NCBI GenBank assembly: GCA_963920665.1
Contig: OY987269.1
Location: 9,736,501 to 9,800,500 of the forward strand
DNA length: 64,000 nucleotides
Source of the DNA: Straminergon stramineum
Lineage: Eukaryota > Streptophyta > Bryopsida > Hypnales > Calliergonaceae
Direction: 5' to 3'
Below the pieces are notes generated by a model, which did not search any database, was not told where the DNA came from, and saw nothing but the letters and a program-made list of their open reading frames with translations. This document shows, in pieces, positions 62,641 through 64,000 of this stretch (position 1 is its first letter; the number at the start of each line of letters is the position of its first letter). A program made the position numbers and the translations under genes.

Positions 62641-64000
62641 CGTAGTTAAGTTAGGTAGTTCGATTGAGTGAGTCGAGGTCGGGATGATTTGTTTTAGTCC
62701 CTATCAAATCTTTGGTCATGCGATACTCCTGAGGCTTGTTTATCTGAAGTCTCATCTGAATTATGTTGAGGTTTTTATTTTATCCCTATAATAAGTTACT
62801 GCATAATGCATAAATTTTTTACAAAAGCTGAATGCAAATTTTGCTGGGCACAGAAGGTGAATTGGTGATGTCTCAAATGAACGATGGTTTTAACCCTTCA
62901 AGTCCCCATTGTCCCTTTGAGAGACAAATGAAAGTTTGGGCAGGTTCCTATGATCTCAATTTTGGTGCAATTTTTTTAAACTTGTTTTGAATATAGAAAA
63001 ATACACTAACTTTTTTGAAATTTAATTTTTCATTTCAATCAATGCATGGGAACTTCCAACTCAATTCTTCAATATAAAAAAAATAAATTCAAATTCAACA
63101 TTTGTAGTGCAAAAGTTTTAAGCTAAGAAGATTCAAATTCGAATAATCTAGTCATGCAAGGTACGAAAAAAACTCATTTTCTTCACTTTAGGTGCAAATA
63201 TCTTGCAATGTGCATGGTCATAAATTCTGAAATTTTTCCCAGGCATTCTTGTACTAGTCTAGTGCAAGGCCCTAGGATTAGATATGTTAAATATGTATAT
63301 ATATATTCCACTCCCAGATATGCAACTTCTATATTATATGGCCCTGATTATAATCAATTATTATGCATTTTAATCCAATCCGAAGGGATATAATTTGTTT
63401 TAATGTAGAATAATCTTGTAGCCCTTTTAACAAGGAATCCAAAAATATATTTATGTACATGAAAAAAAAAAATTGAAGACAATAATAGCATTAAAAATCT
63501 AATTATATGAGTTTTTTTAATACATGTATCATAGGCCAAGCTAGGCAACTTTGGGGGCTTTCTAATACAAATTTAATTTTAACTAGACCCAACTTCTTTG
63601 TATATATTTTTAGAAACTATGCATAGGTGTTATTTATATATATTGTGAGTTTTTTTCTAAAATGTATGCAATTCAATATTTTCTACATTTAATTTTCTTT
63701 TAATTTGGTCTTCACCTAGCTTTTTGGTCTTTTTAATTTGATATAATTTTAAAGAAAGTTGTCTTGTAAGTTGTTTTAATGCCAATGCCCCATGTATATA
63801 ATACAAGAGTTGCGTACCTGGGATTCCTATATGCAATAGAAATGACATTCTTTGATTTATTTTTTTGATGAAATAAGGCTTTGGGACTTTAGGGGGTAAA
63901 GTGTTCAAAACAAGTCATAATTTGCAATATTGAGTTTGATACAAGTAATTGAGGTATTTCATGAGGTTTTGCAAGTGTGCAATGGTTAGCATTATAGTTT
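62641..64000. other. AT-rich spacer at the right edge
   Basis: It contains a copy of the dispersed repeat family (about 62880-63130, opposite orientation to the others) and otherwise AT-rich sequence with chance frames. No gene is visible to the window end. Confidence 0.5.
62880..63130 (+). repeat. Dispersed non-coding repeat family, copy near 63 kb
   Basis: The GGGCAGGTTCCTATGATCTC and CTCAATTCTTCA...GTAGTGCAAAAG blocks match the inverse complement of 33030-33660 in the same relative order. An internal piece present near 33.3-33.5 kb is shortened or lost here. Confidence 0.55.

Noticed and set aside
1..64000. CRISPR arrays, prophage, toxin-antitoxin or bacterial defence modules
   Set aside because: No regular spacer-repeat array, operon-like coding or bacterial protein was seen. 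The whole window behaves as plant nuclear DNA.

Overview
This is a nuclear genomic window from a land plant. The evidence is densely intron-split genes with GT-AG introns, a plant-type GH17 glucanase carrying an X8/CBM43 module, a hybrid histidine kinase of the Arabidopsis AHK1 (osmosensor-like) type, E2F and telo-box motifs in leaders and promoters, and long AT-rich spacers holding small inverted-repeat elements. The style (moderate-GC exons, small to medium introns, AT-rich spacers) and the wording of the exportin suggest a bryophyte, probably a moss. That placement is inference.

Five protein genes can be reconstructed exon by exon, and all five have open, phase-consistent reading frames. 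From left to right: (1) exportin-1/CRM1 on the minus strand (12514 to 1135, 32 coding exons, 1072 aa). (2) The DNA polymerase alpha catalytic subunit on the plus strand (16519-27748, 34 coding exons, 1558 aa), with two E2F-type sites about 0.5 kb upstream of the ATG. (3) A secreted GH17 beta-1,3-glucanase with a C-terminal X8 domain on the minus strand (31132 to 28451, 5 coding exons, 484 aa), convergent with the polymerase gene. Its frame is complete only if a 36-nt exon inside the signal peptide and a 26-nt last exon are recognised. (4) A small two-exon gene on the plus strand (39968-40784, 175 aa) for a CxxC...HxxxxC zinc-finger protein of unknown role, preceded by a degenerate triplicated, telo-box-rich leader. 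(5) An AHK1-like hybrid histidine kinase on the plus strand (55015-61532, 11 coding exons, 1200 aa) with a tandem duplication in its leader.

The spacers (about 13-15.7 kb, 31.5-38.8 kb, 41-53 kb and 62.6-64 kb) are AT-rich and carry no recognisable coding gene. They hold at least five short elements with terminal inverted repeats: one family present twice in opposite orientation (13.6 and 32.2 kb), and single elements at 32.7, 46.7, 48.8 and 50.3 kb. They also hold a diverged direct duplication (33.7/34.5 kb), a dispersed non-coding repeat family and several palindromes. No transposase, reverse transcriptase, rRNA, CRISPR array or bacterial/viral module was found.

The genes are not an operon and do not form a pathway. 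XPO1 and the polymerase are housekeeping genes (nuclear export, replication priming), the glucanase acts in the cell wall, and the kinase is a plasma-membrane sensor. I see no wholly new biological system. The best leads are the probable GC-AG intron in XPO1, the microexon-built signal peptide of the glucanase, the repeat-built leaders of genes 4 and 5, and the inverted-repeat elements.
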